Positions 61,900-64,000 of a DNA stretch of 64,000 nt are shown here, piece by piece; within the stretch, counting starts at the first letter, position 1; the number at the start of each line of letters is the position of its first letter. A program made the translations under genes and the position numbers. The stretch spans positions 1,134,626 through 1,198,625 of the forward strand of contig CAADRB010000020.1 of assembly GCA_900708905.1 (NCBI GenBank). The letters are read 5' to 3'. The notes under the pieces are model-generated. The model saw only the letters and a program-made list of their open reading frames with translations, did no database searches and was not told the DNA's origin. Source of the stretch: Hymenolepis diminuta. Its lineage: Eukaryota > Platyhelminthes > Cestoda > Cyclophyllidea > Hymenolepididae.

Positions 61900-64000
61900 G
61901 ATGGTTAGACGAATTATCCATTGTTTATCGACGAAAAAAGAGAGCAAAATAAGCCGACTCCATTGCTCTTGTCACAACTCAGATTCCACCTGCTCAACGT
62001 AACGCTTATTCCCCTTCCAATTCCCTATTTGTTCTTATTCCTCTCTAATTCTTTGTCGGTTGTCTTCTAAGGAAACAATGAATGGAGGTCACAAATTTAA
62101 GTTCAAACTAATAACGGCTAACAGAAGGGAACTACAGTCCCAAGAGTCGAGTGCCGATCAAAATCTATAGTGTAAAAGCAGTTAGAATACGTGAGAGAAC
62201 TGAGAGACTGGAACAGAGAAGGCTGAGAACCGTAACAGTGGATAAATTAAAAGGATCTGAGCGTGCGTTTGCGTTTATGAAGAGGGCCTTATATAGTTTT
62301 ATAAAGTAGATGGAATTGCTCCGAACATCGCCGATCGGGGAACTGGACTCTAGTAACGTTCACTCAGGTAGCTTATCCTCCACTAAAATAGGACACTTGA
62401 GGACGCACGATGGTTCTCTACGAGGAACTTGAGGTCACCATAGGATTAAGCACTTTAAGTACCACTGTGAGCTTGGTAACAGTTTTGAGGTTGCCGCAAG
62501 GTCAAACACTTCAAGTGTCACTGTGAGGTCGAGATAATTAGGTCTGAGATTAGTGATAGTCTGGATAAAGAATATGGAAACGCATAAGGACTCATGCTTC
62601 ATGTTCAATACACAGGTCATATCTAACTCTTGATCTTATTTGAGAAAAGTCGTTGTTGCTCGTTAACCTTTAAGATTATTGATTTTGTAAGGGAATAGTT
62701 CTAAATTTGACCCAGCCGCACTCTTAAAGTAGCTTTACTGATGGAATTAAGTACAAATTTTATTTGAAGGGTAACTCAAATACACTAGTTAATTAATTTA
62801 GATTTTAATCAGACCGTGACAAAATTTCATTTTCGATTTCGTACTTAACTCCTGATCCATATTGCTCCTTCTTTGACATTTGCCTATCTTTCGTTTTAAT
62901 GGATGCCCTTTTAATCATCAGATACTGTTGTTACCACCAGTCCGATTGGTCAACTTATACAATGCCACTTCGCATCAGTTTCACAATCGATTTAAATATG
63001 ACTAATGACTGAAATCGGCAGATCGCAGTATGAACACCACAGAACTACACGTAATCGTTACATGTCATCTCCGGTTCCTTATCCCTACTATTTCCTGATC
63101 GTCTCTTTCCATCAATAAAGCCCTCCGTTAATTGAATCTGTGCTCTCCTGATGACTCTGATATACTTAGTCCACTATAAATGTTACCTTTATCCATTAAC
63201 ATATCGCATACGCATATGGGTCTATGCTTACTGGTCGATAAAATGACGTCATTTATGTCATTTCTCTAATTTCTCCACTTCTGTAGGTATATTTGAGTGT
63301 ATTACTTAGCCCTCTATCCATTCATACCTCAGTTTAGTCGATTTTTTGAGTCCCATATTATAGCAAGCACCTTAATGCAAATATAACAGGATAGAACGAG
63401 AATCGGAGATTTTCGAAGTCCTGAGCAGAATTCGTAAAATTTCAGCGGTCATTAATTAGGCACTAGATTTTTCGATTACCATTCCCGCATGATTGTATCA
63501 TAAAATGAAGCCTTCTCCAAGTTACGTTAGTGGGTGAACATTAAGATAATAAGTATCTTACACTTAATGAGCATTTGCGGATAAGAGACATTTTTTAATG
63601 AACTGAGAGAAGCTGCCGTTTTTATGGCTTTATAACCAGGATTATATTAATATCATCCTGTAACTCATCCTCAAAAAATCCGATTACAAAATATTAGAGC
63701 CAAATTTCAAAGAAAACAATAAGATAGAGAAATTCTATCGAGCTAGTCAACCACGGCTTAAAGAAAGTGAGTGGAGCAAGAAAAGCGTACCGATAAACAG
63801 AGTTCAAGGGCGAAGGATTTGTTTTGTTTTGGGATAAGCAATTTCCACCCATTTGAACCACCTATCATCCTAATCAATATTGGAGTGCACGCAAGTAGAA
63901 TAACAATTGGGACAAAATCGCCATTGGTCCAGTAGTATTTACCAACTACGGTTATTACCTTTTGTCTTGGTTACCACTAATTACCTCTGAGGCCTTAGCA
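61900..64000. other. Spacer at the right edge
   Basis: No supported gene. Upstream exons of the 61564 gene may hide here or beyond the window. A 56-bp imperfect tandem repeat lies at 62427-62533. Confidence 0.35.
62427..62533. repeat. Imperfect tandem repeat, two units of about 56 bp
   Basis: Both units contain TTGAGGT...GCACTTTAAGTACCACTGTGAG or its variant ACACTTCAAGTGTCACTGTGAG; the GAGG words are 56 bp apart (62431 and 62487). No coding role is apparent. Confidence 0.7.

Noticed and set aside
1..64000. CRISPR arrays, bacterial operons, rRNA genes or intact tRNA genes.
   Set aside because: No regularly spaced direct repeats, no Shine-Dalgarno-led gene strings and no foldable tRNA were seen; introns and repeat content point to a eukaryote.

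Overview
The window looks like nuclear DNA of a metazoan, most likely a parasitic flatworm (tapeworm or fluke). It is AT-rich, its genes are split by GT-AG introns of which several are only 41-90 nt long, the spacers are full of small dispersed repeats, and the confident genes start right behind a 3' splice acceptor, as expected where mRNAs receive a trans-spliced leader. The assignment below phylum level is not supported by anything I can see.

Layout. 1-8 kb: repeats only, with two tRNA-related SINE-like copies. 8.3-9.2 kb (+): a broken gag remnant of an LTR retrotransposon with a CCHC zinc knuckle. 10.5-13.4 kb (-): gene C, a small multi-exon gene with a signal peptide and a cysteine-containing N-terminal region. 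19.7-20.5 kb (-): a decayed tyrosine-kinase copy (gene B). 22.7-29.1 kb (-): a string of very small exon-like segments, nearly all multiples of 3 and readable in the same phase (phase 1), upstream of the decayed kinase. 30.0-33.9 kb (-): gene A, a tyrosine kinase with intact catalytic motifs, with more phase-1 micro-exon-like segments and a hydrophobic leader-like exon upstream (35.1-37.6 kb). Genes A, B and C all lie on the minus strand and look like a tandem family: A and B share the kinase, while A and C may share an N-terminal module.

41.4-42.9 kb (+): alpha-tubulin, complete, with an intron directly after the ATG and an unusual C-terminus ending in Ile. 44.8-46.8 kb (-): EIF2B4 (eIF2B delta), complete in five exons and convergent with tubulin. 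46.8-52.2 kb: no gene; two families of dispersed repeats. 52.25-57.4 kb (+): a six-exon gene of 498 residues with a faint guanylate-kinase-like stretch and an acidic, Arg/Ser-rich tail. 61.56-61.77 kb (-): the last exon of an unrecognised Gly/Ser-rich protein. The rest is repeat-rich spacer.

The point most worth following is the micro-exon architecture beside a tandemly duplicated and partly decayed tyrosine-kinase family at 11-37 kb. It resembles the logic of schistosome micro-exon genes (symmetric tiny exons behind a leader), but here it sits upstream of kinase exons. All exon models come from reading splice signals and frames by eye; none has transcript support here.
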